DNA of 64,000 nucleotides from Cryptomeria japonica (taxonomy: Eukaryota > Streptophyta > Pinopsida > Cupressales > Cupressaceae), in the NCBI RefSeq assembly GCF_030272615.1, contig NC_081406.1, forward strand, positions 141,823,299 through 141,887,298, given 5' to 3'. Position 1 is the stretch's first letter, and the number at the start of each line of letters is the position of its first letter. The translations under genes and the position numbers were made by a program. Below the pieces are notes generated by a model. The model was not told the origin of the DNA, ran no database searches, and was given only the letters and a program-made list of their open reading frames with translations. Shown here in pieces: positions 11,931 through 24,064 of this stretch.

Positions 11931-13399
11931 TGTAGACGTATAAAAATGACCATATTCCTAAATGAATATTTTATGTTCATTTTTCTATTTAATTAAATCC
12001 AATTTAATTAAATTATCCACATTCCTCTATTTAATTAAGTAAATTACTCAAATTATTTAAATAAATTCACTATACCATTTAATGAATAAATCATTTTATT
12101 CAATTAAATTCCCCCTATCCACTTTTAGTTAAATTCAAATTTAATTAAATAGTTATCCTAAATTGAATAAATCAAATTTATTTAATTGCAACCAAATTGA
12201 ATGAATTAAATTATTTCAATTAAATCCTATTATCCCTCCATCCACTTGCAAAATCCCAAACCCCTTTCTAATCCCTTCTAGAATCTTCTAAACACTTCTA
12301 ATTAGCCTAACCCCTCCTCTAAACTTTGTCACATCCCTAAGCAAAGGGAAGTCACTTCTCAAATACCTTAAAGTCTTTGATAACCATTAAAGGTTTTCAA
12401 CCTTCAACCACCAAAACCCTTAAAGTCTTTGAAAACCATTGAAGGCTTCCAACCTTCAACCACTTAATCCCCAAAGTCTCCAATAACCATTAATGGTTAA
12501 TTCAAACCCTCCCACATGGTTAAAACATTTGTTTTGACTCAACCTCTATCCAACCCAAGGGTCTCATCAGGCCATTAATGCTTTGACCATGATTATCTCT
12601 TAATCATTTGCACAAAGGTTTATCCTTGGATTAACTCTTAATCCAGTGGGTAATCTTAATTTAGACTTGACCCTTAGCCTTTAGATAACATGAGGTCTTC
12701 TCAGGCCTTTAATGCCTCCGACTTCTTCTCTCAACTCAACCCTATGTTGACATTTGTCACCATTTCATTGGTGCAAATTGTGCACATGGATCCCCAGCTT
12801 TCAAACTTGGCCCTTGATTAAACCATTCAATCTTGACCATCCATTGCCCTGTTTATGCTATAAATAGAGATCTCATTCCTCCATTCTTAACAATCATCTT
12901 TCAAATTTGAAGCATTATACTTATGCTCAAATACTTTCAAGCTTTTTCATATCATCTTTATGCTCCTCATTTAGCCTCTTTTAGATCAGGAAGTAGACTA
13001 AATATGCATGCTAGAGTATTTTCTTTATCATTTTAGCTCAATCATAGACTAAATATATCATGTTAGGATAGTATTCATACTAACCTCGTCATCTTATCAT
13101 CTAGTGTATTGCATTTTAGAATCATACATAGCTTAATCTCTATTTCATACTAAAATCTATCAAAGCATCTCTTGTTCTCATATTTGCCATCCCTAAACCA
13201 TTTTGCTCAGTGATCTGAGAGCAAAAACATTGGTTTGAGGGACATTGTGAGATAGAGAACCATGGGACCCTCCTTGGGAAGCTGAGTAATACTACGTTAC
13301 TCCATAGCTTGCACCAAGAAGTCCTGTGTGTGTGTGTGGACTAGTTTCTAACAATATTTTCACATATTTAGTTTTATCAGCCCACTTTTCCCGCATACA
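11931..13399 (+). repeat. Tat A 5' LTR
   Basis: 1469 bp, nearly identical to 28967-30436. The first 400 bp are rich in TTTAATTAAATT-type runs. TATA box at 12859-12866. A short (GT)n run lies near 13326. No coding content. Confidence 0.95.
12859..12866 (+). promoter_or_regulatory. TATA box of Tat A 5' LTR
   Basis: TATAAATA within CTATAAATAGAG, present in all three complete Tat LTR regions (12859, 29896, 40826). It is the probable promoter of the genomic RNA. Confidence 0.75.
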
Positions 13400-13403
13400 T
13401 TTC

Positions 13404-13421
13404 TGGCGCCCACCGTGGGGC
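13404..13421 (+). other. Tat A primer binding site
   Basis: TGGCGCCCACCGTGGGGC lies four bases after the LTR, the expected place. The first seven bases fit the 3' end of a tRNA finishing in GGCGCCA, as tRNA-Asp does. I do not assign the tRNA firmly. Confidence 0.75.
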
Positions 13422-13487
13422 TCGACCCTAAATAAAAAATCGGTTTTTGAAACTAACCATTTTTGTAGGCACGCGGGAAAATTGAAG

Positions 13488-13904
13488 TAGCGCTTTCAGT
13501 TCACTGTTTAGCGCATCCAATCAACAGAGTAGCGCATCCAACTCCCTGTTTAGCGCGTGTGGTCTGAAAACTAGCATGTGGAAACATTTTTGCAGCGCAT
13601 GACTCCCTCTAACATTTTCCTGTAGGTCTTGACATGGGCGAAACACAGAGCAGTGCATTCAACAACCAGAATAGCGCATAAGATCACCATTCCAGCGCTT
13701 CTAATCCATAATATAACGCGTGTAACTCATAAATTAGCGCATCATTTTTGAAATTACCTGATGCAAAAACACACAGAATAGCGCTTCCAGAACCCACAGT
13801 AGCACATCCAGAGAACAGAGTAGTGCGTCTAGCATAAATTTTAGCGCATAGATCATATACTGTAGCGCGTACAGTTTGTTCTATAGCGCATCACAGTCAG
13901 AGAA
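13488..13904 (+). repeat. 21-bp TAGCGC array 1 in the Tat A leader
   Basis: Seventeen recognisable units begin TAGCGCAT, TAGCGCGT, TAGCGCTT or one-base variants. Fourteen of the sixteen intervals are exactly 21 bp, for example starts at 13488, 13509, 13530, 13551, 13572 and 13593. Only the first eight or nine bases are conserved; the other 12-13 vary freely. The array starts 67 bp after the primer site, so it lies in the 5' leader of the sense RNA. No function is known to me for this motif. Confidence 0.95.
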
Positions 13905-15098
13905 AAACAAAAAACAATTTTTTTTTTTTATTGTAACCGAACTGGAATATTAGACTTGTGGAAGTCCCCCAAATTCGCTAACAATTTTCTTTTCTTTTTG
14001 GTTTGCTTGCAGGACTCTGATAATTTCTTGCAGGTGGAGCGGACGCTTTTCCTTTGTAATCAATTTCTTTTGTTGACCAACACATCGAAAATTTTGCTTT
14101 GTTGACAAAATTCCTTTCATAGATCAGCAAATCATTGCTTTGACAGGATAAAAATGAACATCATGTTTTGTGGAGCAACATCTCCACATAGATTTTAGCA
14201 AAATCACTGATTTGAAAGACTAAAATAAAATTGATTGCTTTGTTTCAAAAGTGGTAGGAATATGCTCTCCCCTTAACTGGGTGATCAAAAATCCAGACCA
14301 TTCTTACAGCTTTATTTCATTCAAGCAATAAATCCTTTAACAGGTCTGCCTTCCCGAGGAGTTGCAATCAACTCTTAAAGCTGTTTATGGCCAGTGTGAA
14401 GGGAACGACCTAAGTGGGGAACGACTTTGACGCCAAGAATTCCAACCCACTATAATCAAATGTGGAAAGTGACGAAAGTCCTTTTCAACGGTTGCATGCA
14501 GTGATTAGCCTTCCCCCAGTATCCTTGAGATACGTAAAGCCTTTATTCTAAAGGTTGGGAAGCCTCCTGAGGGAGTTTATCACTGACGGCCGAACAAGAA
14601 GCCTGATTACGAACCATAGAATTAGAAGCTTTGAACTGAGTCAGTAACCGAAAATTTATAACATCATAGTGCAAGGGTGGGGAAGAATCCGCCCCCAAGA
14701 TTACTCACCATATATCTCCCAAGATAACTACTCAACTGTGAAGCAATTCACTTTAGGTTAACTTCTAGCAAAAGACAAAAAAACGGGCGCCCCCTAGAGG
14801 GTGACACGACTGTTTGAGCTGACGGAGTATCGAGACTAGTGGGCTACGATGTTATTTATGACCCTTGAATAAAGAGTCTTTCTGAAGTGTATTACTTGTA
14901 TCCAAACCTGTTAAAACATTGGGGATTTGAACACATCCTCGCAGAACATACATTTTTTGTTAGATTAGGCAAAATGGTTGTACTTTTTGTGCCGTGCTTG
15001 CATTTATTACTTCAGAAAATCATCCATCGCACTTGAAAATTTCTCAACAAAATTCAAAAACCTCAAAAAAATACCCAAACAGAAAAATCAGGGCAGTC
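13905..15098 (+). other. Non-coding leader block conserved between Tat A and B
   Basis: No gene. From about 14255 to 14940 the sequence is closely matched by 42440-43130 of element B. Shared stretches include CTCCCCTTAACTGGGTGATC, GCAAGGGTGGGGAAGAATCC and ACTGTTTGAGCTGA. The match looks stronger than in the flanking arrays. A polypyrimidine run ending TTGCAGG near 13985-14012 resembles a 3' splice site; element B has CTTTTTGTGCAGG near 41840. Packaging signal, structured RNA or intron end are all possible. Confidence 0.6.
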
Positions 15099-15760
15099 TA
15101 GCGCATAAGAACAACATCTTAGCGCGTGGAAGACTTTTGCTAGCGCATCCAAACCTCAAATTAGCGCGTGGAGTTAAAACAGTAGCATTTTATCATTAGG
15201 CAAACTAGTATACAATCCTTTAGCGCATCCACAACACAGTCTAGCGTGTCGCAGCAACCTCTTAGCGCGTGGGAACCAAGGATTAGCACATAAAACCAAA
15301 CAGTTAGCGCTTCACAGGCCCAGTGTAGCGCGTAACTTTTTCAAAAAAAATTCAATAACCATTTTCAACAGTCCTACTTTTAGCGCGTGGCAGAAACAAC
15401 TTAGCGCGTGGCATACATACATTAGCGCATTCACTCAAACAGTTAGTGCGTATCAGGCCCAGTGTAGCGCGTAGTTTTTCCAAACAAATTCAACAACAAA
15501 TTTCAATAGTCCTAACTTTAGCGTGTGGAAGAGACAACTTAGCGCGTAGAAACCATATTTTAGCGCATATACTCCAACAGTTAGCGCATGTGAAGCCCAG
15601 TATAGCGCGTAGATTTTTCACCAGTTAAACAATTTTTTTCCAAAATCCAAACTTTAGCGCGTATCTAGGGGTAGATTAGTGCATGTACTCATTCCTTTAG
15701 CACATCAGGTAAATTCAGTAGCGCATGTAAACTCTGTTTTAGCGCGTGATCTAAAGCCGA
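15099..15760 (+). repeat. 21-bp TAGCGC array 2 with 139-bp higher-order repeat
   Basis: About 27 units with the same core as array 1. Between 15326 and 15740 the units are organised in a higher-order block: one long 52-55-bp unit (TAGCGCGTA plus a T/A-rich tail ending CTTT) followed by four 21-bp units. Block starts are 15326, 15465 and 15603, spacings 139 and 138 bp. Short open frames across it (14978-15199, 15446-15628) read as LAHxxxx or LARxxxx heptads, because 21 bp equals seven codons. I do not call them genes. Confidence 0.93.
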
Positions 15761-16213
15761 ATAACAGAGAGTCCAAAACTAAATTTTTTTGAAAATTTCA
15801 AAAACATTTTAGAAGACTTTTTCATCAAAAATCATCTTTTATCAAACCAGAGTGACAAAAACAAACTATTAAAAACTTTTCTCAAGCTAAATTTGTGTTA
15901 AACAAAGTTGTCCGAATCCTAAACAAATCGCGCAATAGAGGATGTCTCTCCTATCATAATCCAGAAAATTTTCATCATCAGTGTCATCAAAATCCTTTAC
16001 CATCTTACGGATTTCTATCTCAAAGCACTTGTTTAAAATTCTCAAATCGTCAAATTCAGTTTTCAGATCGGGAAGCTTTTATCCATATCATTTGACACGC
16101 TTTATCGTGAAGGGACATCTAAACCTTCACTCTAATAAAGTAAGATTTAAAATTTCCAAAACAAGAAACAACTGAATCCAAACCAATCAAAGGAAATCAT
16201 TGATCACTCTTGC
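15761..16213 (+). other. Leader between array 2 and ORF1
   Basis: AT-rich, with no array units and no gene I can support. The part from about 16055 (near TATCATTTGACACGCTTT) aligns with element B near 43870. Open frames at 15895-16175 overlap each other and have no counterpart in B. Confidence 0.5.
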
Positions 16214-16596
16214 ATGACTAGTCCCCTTATTCTGAGAAGAAAGAACCTCTATCGTAACATCACGTTAAAGAAACGACAACCTAGTTTTTCCAAATTCATC
16301 AAGAGAAATAAGTTTTTATACATCAATCGTCAACTCTTCAAATCTCATCGGGTATTCCTTCATCACGTCAAACATTATATCCAAAACAAATCTAGCGAAT
16401 TTGACAAGGAACCCTTACAAGAGCATACTGTCAAAAGTCTGTTTTTAATCAAACCATAAACTGCGGCGGAAAAATCAATCCAGCATTCTTGCCCGACGAG
16501 TGCATCACATATAACACATCTCGACCAGAACCACCAATGCCCAAGCAACACATCGAGGAGGCTTTTGTCCCTTTCATCACTGAAAGCTTCTACTAA
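16214..16596 (+). pseudogene. Tat A ORF1, small basic protein upstream of gag
   Basis: The first 82 codons (16214-16459) match element B's ORF1 along their length, for example KRNKFLYINRQLFKSH and FDKEPL. The C-terminal third (CITYN, RPEP, FITESFY) is found in the +1-shifted frame, ending at TAA 16594-16596. One indel near 16440-16470 therefore broke a protein of roughly 130-140 residues. It is rich in Lys and Arg near the N-terminus. An ORF1 of unknown function before gag is a known trait of Ogre elements. The stop lies one base before the gag ATG. Confidence 0.75.
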
Positions 16597-16597
16597 A

Positions 16598-19500
16598 ATG
16601 CCTGTTACTCGCTCTCAAAGTAACAAACAAAGCGAGACACCCGCTGAGTCCAATATGAATTGAAGATTATCAAATCCTTTTGAAGTTCCGCCCGTAGAAG
16701 AACCTGAAATTACTGAAGCCCTTCTTCAGGAATGTCAAGTAAATCCCTCCTTCCAAAAACTTGTCGAAAAGCTCATGGAAAATGACAAGGAAAAATATCT
16801 GTTGATGCTCACAAGCAAGGGCGTTAAACTTCCTGAAGATTTCGACCCAAACATTTTTCAAATCGGATCTCGGCAATATGCATATCAAGAACAAAACAGA
16901 GAAGAAGAAACTCGCATACCTGAACAACATAACTTTGAACAACACATTCCAGAACAACGCATACCAGAAATGCGTATACCTGAGCTAGAAACACCAGAGC
17001 AACATATACCATTTACCACACCTTTTTAGCTGAGAACCAATACAAGGCAAGAACTTTTTCCTCGGCAAGACAATATACCCTTGGTAGCCCTTACTCAACA
17101 AATGCAAATGTTGCAAAGGCAAATACAGGATATGCAACAAGGGACAACAGTGTGGTACTCTTTAAATGAAATCTGTCCTTATCCATTTGATAAAAGCTTG
17201 AACATGGTGCCTTTTCCTCCAAACTCGGACGTTCCCAAATTTGATAAATATGATGGGAAAAATGATCCCAGAGATCATGTATGGGAATTTTGCACACTAA
17301 GCCTTGAATTCTCTCATGATGACACCTATTTGATGAGGTTATTCCCCATAAGCTTGGGTGGGCAAACCATGGAATGGTTATCCAAAATTTCGCTACCTGT
17401 CAGATCATTTGATGAGTTGGTTAACAAATTCATCACTCACTATTCCTACAACATCCAACATGCCATAACCATGCTAGATGTTTGCAACACCAAACAAAAG
17501 AACAATGAAACATTCATGGCATTCCTTCAATGTTGGCAATGCATGGTATCTAGATATCCTCGAGATATTCCTGAAAAGGAGAAAATGGAAATCTTCATTG
17601 ATAACTTGAATGGCGAAATGAGTTACAGACTAAAACTTCAATGCATACCATCTTTCGCTAAATTGATTGAAAATGGCATTCAACTAGAGGAAGCATGTGT
17701 CAAAAAGGGAACACTCAAATTCTACAAGGAAGGAACAAACTCATCAAACTACAATAACCAAAACAACGCCAACTTTGACAAATCTCGATTTTGGACTCGA
17801 AACAAGAACGAAGGCAACAACGAATCACATGATCCTAAATCAAAACAACCAGTGCTTGCATTATCTGGAAATCCTCAGAACACAAAAAATCCTAAAAATG
17901 CTACTCCCAGTGCTAACACATATGCGCAAAACACTGATCAAGGACAATTCAACACAAACAACACCAACGATAATCAAGGCAAAAACATGAATCCAGGACC
18001 TAACAACAATCCACGCAACAACACGAACAATTTCCAAAAGCGTATCTTCACACCACTGGGACAATCACTAGAATCCGCATTCAAAGAACTTTTGGCAAAC
18101 AAAATTCTTTCTTTGCCTCCAATCAACAATTATGAACCCCCAATCAAACCACCTTGGTGGAATGATTCACACTATTGTGATTTCCATCGCAACAAGGGTC
18201 ATAGAACAAACGAATGCATGAGATTGAAACACATAGTCCAGGACATGATTGATCGAGGTGACTTAACGGTTGATGGTCTCAAAACAAATGGTGATCACGG
18301 AGCCTTTAAAAATCCTCTCCCAAATTACAACAAGGATGGAGCATCAACTTCAGATGATACACGCAGAGCTCGTATTAATCACATCTACAACAACACTATC
18401 AACCATCTATCAGCTGAAGATCATCAAATAAATGTCATCACCATCCGAGATCAGCGTGATCCTGAATCTGTCAATGTAACAACCCGCACTCAGAAATATG
18501 TCTTGAAGGGACATACTGCACCTACAACCGCCACACCAAAAATCCAATATGACTTGGTTAGCCAACTACGCAAGACTCCAGCTCAGATATCTATCCTGGA
18601 ATTATTGAAACTATCACCCAAGCACAAAGACATATTGGAGCAAGCATTATTGGAAACAAATGTACCTCAAAATATGGATACAGACAGATTTCAAGCCATG
18701 GTCGCCCATATGACAAGACCTCATAACCTTACCTTCTCAGAGCACACCAATGCTTCCTTGATCCATCCACATAATACTCCTCTCCATATTGAAGTCATTG
18801 TTTGCAAACACCGAGTCAAAAGAGTCCTAATAGATGGAGGAGCCAGTCTTAATATATGTACTTTAAAGCTTATCCGTGCATTAGGCTTCTCAGAAGAATC
18901 TATTGACCTTTGCAAGAAAATTACCATAAAAGCATATGATGATGAGGAAAGGTCCTCTAAAGGCACAACGATATTACCTATTCAAGTAGGCCCAGTACAA
19001 AAGGATACTATTTGTCAAGTCTTAGATATTGATCTAACCTACAATATTTTGTTAGGACGACCCTGGATACATGAAATGCAAGCAGTACCTTCTACATATC
19101 ACCAGTGTGTCAAGTTTCCTTATGATGGACAAGAAATCTCCATATCTGCTGATCACAATCCATTTCAACATTGCAATGCAATGGAGGCAGCCCAGGACAG
19201 TTTGGTTCCTCATAATAGAGAAAAACAACAATCTTCAATGTCAGATCCACACACAGCAAAATCCAACTCCTTATGGGGAGACTTCAAGCAGAAAATGCAA
19301 ATCAAAGACCAAGGTATAGGAGAATACTCTTTGGAGCCTTTATGTTTGGCAAAATTGCCGACCTCACCTAGATCACATGGTTTGCCTACTACATCAACAC
19401 AACTGGCTACTCAGCCCATCACTAAATTTGATGGTACCTTCATCCAATTGGGTACTCTAGCACATGAATCAGAAGACAAAGATGTTCTTAACTGGTTATA

Positions 19501-22500
19501 TAAAGATGAAGAAGAAAATCATAGAGCAGCTGCTCTGGACATTGTTCTACCAACACACATGTATGGAAAAGGCTACTTAATCATGAAGCAAATGGGATAT
19601 GGCGGTAAAGGACCTATTGACAAACACAAAGGAGTCACTGAACCTATAGATCTTCCTTCACAACCTAGCAGAAACAAAGCAGGATTGGGTTCTAAACTCA
19701 CGTTCCTATTGAAACGACCGCCTCACCTACCTATCAAACCTCAATGGAAAGTAAAGACACTGTACAAAGAAGAATCCTGGTAGGAAGCACTTTTTGAATC
19801 AACAGAAACAATCCGCAGGGCACGGGAACGTCAAGATCAGAAGTTACATCAAGAAAAGCTTCTAAGTCATAAGAAGGCACTATCTGTAGCAGTAGCTCAT
19901 ATTCAAACACCAATATCTCAAGAACAAATCAGTTCATCTCCAAATACCGTTATTCCTCCCCGAGGAAGCACAGTCTATGAACAAATCCAGCAAGTAGAAG
20001 ACGGATCTGATACAGAATCTACAAAAACCATCAAAATGGTATCTATCATCAAAGATTTGTTTTCACCATACAACACACTTGTTTACAACACATATAGAAT
20101 CTGGGATGATGCCTATGAGACAGATTCCAATGAATATGAATGGGGTACCTGCTCCAATGCTACTATTGATATCCTGGATGATACTGATTCTATATCCCTT
20201 TCTCAGGAAGAACATAACGCAGAAGATAGACCTCTTGAATTTGGACCGCAAAATATCTATGACGCTCAGGAAAGTGAACAGAAACATTATGAACAAGTCT
20301 ATGTGGAAGATGATACCATCGAGGACCTCGACGAAATCCTAAATTTCTTTAAAACCAAAACCCAACACGATGAAAACTATATCCTAAAAATTACGATAGC
20401 CGAACTTGATCCACCCAACGATTCCTTACCACTTTTCTTTCCTGACCTCATCGACTGGGACGAGCCTGAAACAAATGATATACCAATTTTCCCAGATGAT
20501 GCATCTATTGTCCATTACCTATGTACAGTAAATCTGGAAACAGGCTCTACCAATGAACAAAATAATGATATCTGTCAATCAGGGAGTGCCAAGTCTCTCA
20601 GTCGTAAAAATGAACCAAATAATGAATCTAATGCTGAAAACCAGTCAATGGCAGCTCTAGATCATAAAAAAGTAAAAATAAAGGACGCATCGGAGGGTGA
20701 AAACCTTTTTAAGGCACCTAACGATGGGAGACTTGACACTCTTCCTGAGCACTTTCATGAGCGATCGCCCATATTGATTGAGCCCACTCAATCAATCAAC
20801 ATTGGTACCACATAAGCAACCAGAAATATACATCTTGTAGAATCTCTGACAGAGGAAGAAAGATCGGCATTCATCATCTTCTTTAAAAAACAACAAATCA
20901 ACTTTGCTTGGTCATATGCTGATATGCCTGGAGTAGATCCACACTTAATTATGCATCATCTGTCCATCTCTACAGGAGTTAAGTCAGTCAAGCAAAAGCT
21001 ACGAAAGATGAATCCATAGGTGGCACTCATAGTCAAAACTAAATTAAAGAAATTATTAGACGTTGGATTCATCCGACCCATTGACTATGCAGAGTGGATA
21101 TCCAATATCGTTCCAGTATCAAAACCGGATGGTAGTATCAGAATATGCACTGACTTCAGAGACGTCAACAAAGCTTGTCAAAAAGATGACTTTCCTCTGC
21201 CAAGTATCGACATAATTGTAGATCTCACAGCAGGCCATGCAATGCTCTCACTAATGGATGGTTTCTCAGGCTATAACCAAATCAAGATAGCTCCTGAAGA
21301 TCAAGATAAAACAACATTCACCTGTCCTTGGGGGACGTACTGTTGGAATGTTATGCCTTTCGGCTTAAAGAATGTAGGGGCTACTTATCAAAGAGCAATG
21401 ACTACAATATTTCATGACATGATGCACACATTTATGGAAGACTATGTGGATGACTTACTAGCTAAATCCTTCACCAGAGCAGAACATCTTGGCATCCTAA
21501 CAAATTTTTTTAATCGATTGGAGCAATTCCAAGTCAGGCTTAACCCTAAGAAGTGTGTCTTTGGGGTTACATCTGGCAAGTTACTAGGCTACATAGTCTC
21601 AGCTAAGGGTATTGAAGTTGATCCAACAAAGGTACAACCCATTATGGACATGCCACCACCACAGAATATCAGTCAACTCAGATCTCTACAGGGATGACTT
21701 CAATCAATCCGGCGATTCAGCGCTCATCTAGCAGATAAAAGTCTACCATTTAACCATTTGCTACACAAAAATGTACCATTCAAATGGGAGGCTAAGTGTG
21801 CCAAATATTTTTATCAAATCAAACAGTACCTGATGAATCCACCAATTCTAGTACCACCAGTCGCCGGAAAGCCACTTATTCTATATATCTCAACAACAAA
21901 TATTTCACTAGGGGCATTATTGGCACAAGAAGATCAACAAGGAAAGGAACGCGCCATATACTACATCAGTAGAACATTGAATGGCTATTAGCTCAACTAT
22001 ACCTTTATTGAAAAGGCTTGCCTAACAGTGGTCTTTGCATCTCAGAAGTTCTGACATTACATGCTAGCACACACCATCAAGCTAGTTGCGAAAATTGATC
22101 CTCTCAAATATCTACTTAGCAAGGTAGCTCTTATAGGCCGATTGGCTAAATGGGTCATGATTCTCAGTGAATTCGACATCCAATACATAGAAAGATGAGC
22201 CATCAAAGGACAAGAAATTGCAGATCAGTTGGCCGAAGCACCGCTACCAGGCAAACAAACCATGGAGGTTGAATTTCCAGACAGGGACGTTCTTGCTCTT
22301 TCTACTAAACAATGGACCCTATACTTTGACAGATCCTACACTCAACATGGTTTTGGTGCCGGCATTCTGTTCATCACTCCTGAAGGATACACTATGCCAA
22401 AATCATACAGACTTATGTTTCCATGCACAAATAATGTGGCTGAATATGAAGCACTGGTCATAGGCATCAAAATGGCCGTAGAATGGAAAATCACAGAGTT

Positions 22501-24064
22501 AAAAGTCTATGGAGACTCACAACTGGTCATTAATCAAATCAATAACAACTATCAGAAAAAGGACAACAAGCTACTACCGTACAAATGAATGGTGGATGAC
22601 TTCAAACAGTATTTTGTGCACATCACCTTCGAGCAAATACCAAGGTTGAACAACAAAGTAGCCGATGTAATGGCTACAATCGCTTCGCTACTACAAATTC
22701 CTGAGCAACAGAGTCGTTATGAGTTCCTGGTAGAGCAACTGTTCTCCCCCACCTATGACCACTCTGAATCTCATGTTATCTATGCTTTGACTAGTTCAGA
22801 TTCTCTGTTATATGGACCAATATACGACTACCTCAAACATAATATCTTACCCATTGACCAAACCCATAACCAAAAACGTAACTTTATCCGACAAGCTGCC
22901 CGTTATACCCTTACCGCTGATACTTCATATCGTCGAGGTCTCGATGGTACTCTTCTTCGTTGTCTTGATCGTAATGATTCCGATTTGGCTTTACACGAGC
23001 TTCATGAAAGTATTTGTGGCACACATTCAAGTGGCACTACTCTTGCTAAAAAGCTTTTAAGAATGGGATACTACTGGCCTACAATGGAGAAAGACTCATA
23101 TCATTTCGCCAAGAAATGTCCTAAATGCCAAATCCATGGTAATCTGATACATGCACCAGTACAGGAATTGCAGCCCTTTACAACATCATGGCCCTTTTGC
23201 CAGTGGGGACTGGACCTAGTTGGCAAAATTCATCCTTCATCTTCAAATGGACACAAGTTCATTATAACAGCAACATAATACTTTACCAAATGGATAGAAG
23301 CAGTTCCCATGACCACGGTAACTGGGAAACAAATTGCCTCTTTTATCCTCAATTATCTGATATGCAGATATGGTATTCCAAGTTCAATCATCACAGATGA
23401 TGGACGACCCTTCAAAAATCAAGATGTCCAAGAACTATGTGAAAAATTCAAAATCCAACATAGGTTCTCTACACCATATTACCCACAGGGAAATGGTCAA
23501 GCAGAAGCATCTAACAAGACAATACTGAAAATCCTCAAGAAAATAGTGAATGATGCAGGCAAAGATTGGCATGTACAACTCAATCCAGCACTTTGGGCAT
23601 ACAGGACCAGCATCCGCACACCTACAGGAGCAACACCATACTCATTGGTATATGGATCAGAGGCTATTTTACCCCTGGAGGTAGAGATCCCATCTCCCAG
23701 AGTCTCTTTGAAAGGCTTAATCCCAGATGAAGAGTATCAAGTTAATCGTCTACAAGAACTTGAGCTATTAGATGAAAGACGCCAACATGCTTATACTCAT
23801 CTCAAAGCATATCAGCAACGCATGTGCAGGAGCTACAATCACAAGGTCATTCCCCACAACTTCAAGGTTGGTGACCTAGTCCTTAAAGAAAATCCAAGAA
23901 ATCAGCAAGATCGAGAAAAGAAAGGGAAATTTGAACCTAACTGGTTGGGTCCCTATGTTATCATCTCCGTTTATGGATCAGGTGCTTATCAGTTAACAAA
24001 TTCGGAAGGAGATGTGCTTGATGAACCAACTAACAACATCCATCTGAAAAGGTACTATACTTAA
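16598..24064 (+). pseudogene. Tat A gag-pro-pol polyprotein, one frame with 11 stops
   Basis: A single frame of about 2488 codons with no frameshift. Starts MPVTRSQ. Gag core about 17160-17700, CX2HX4HX4C zinc site at 18176-18217, protease IDGGAS (Asp codon 18833) and LLGRPW near 19050. A G-patch follows the protease (about 19560-19690). RT has YVDD at 21443-21454. A first RNase H near 21840-22200 is followed by a second, archaeal-type RNase H near 22300-22680 (NNVAEYEA, GDSQLVINQI). Integrase has an HHCC zinc site near 23000-23130 and a catalytic core to about 23530. The C-terminus ends HLKRYYT. Premature stops lie near 16661, 17027, 19781, 20813, 21017, 21695, 21989, 22051, 22196, 22586 and 23276. 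No chromodomain. Confidence 0.93.

Noticed and set aside
13488-13904. CRISPR-like array, because a short conserved motif alternates with variable spacers
   Set aside because: The repeat is 8-9 bp with 12-13 bp gaps, there are no cas genes, and the setting is a plant LTR retrotransposon leader.
15895-16175. Overlapping small frames before ORF1
   Set aside because: Two frames overlap each other, neither is kept in element B, and no repeat or domain supports coding.
16598-24064. Programmed stop readthrough or recoding as the reason for stops in Tat A pol
   Set aside because: The stops that I compared with Tat B fall at codons that are sense in B, so they do not look like conserved recoding sites.
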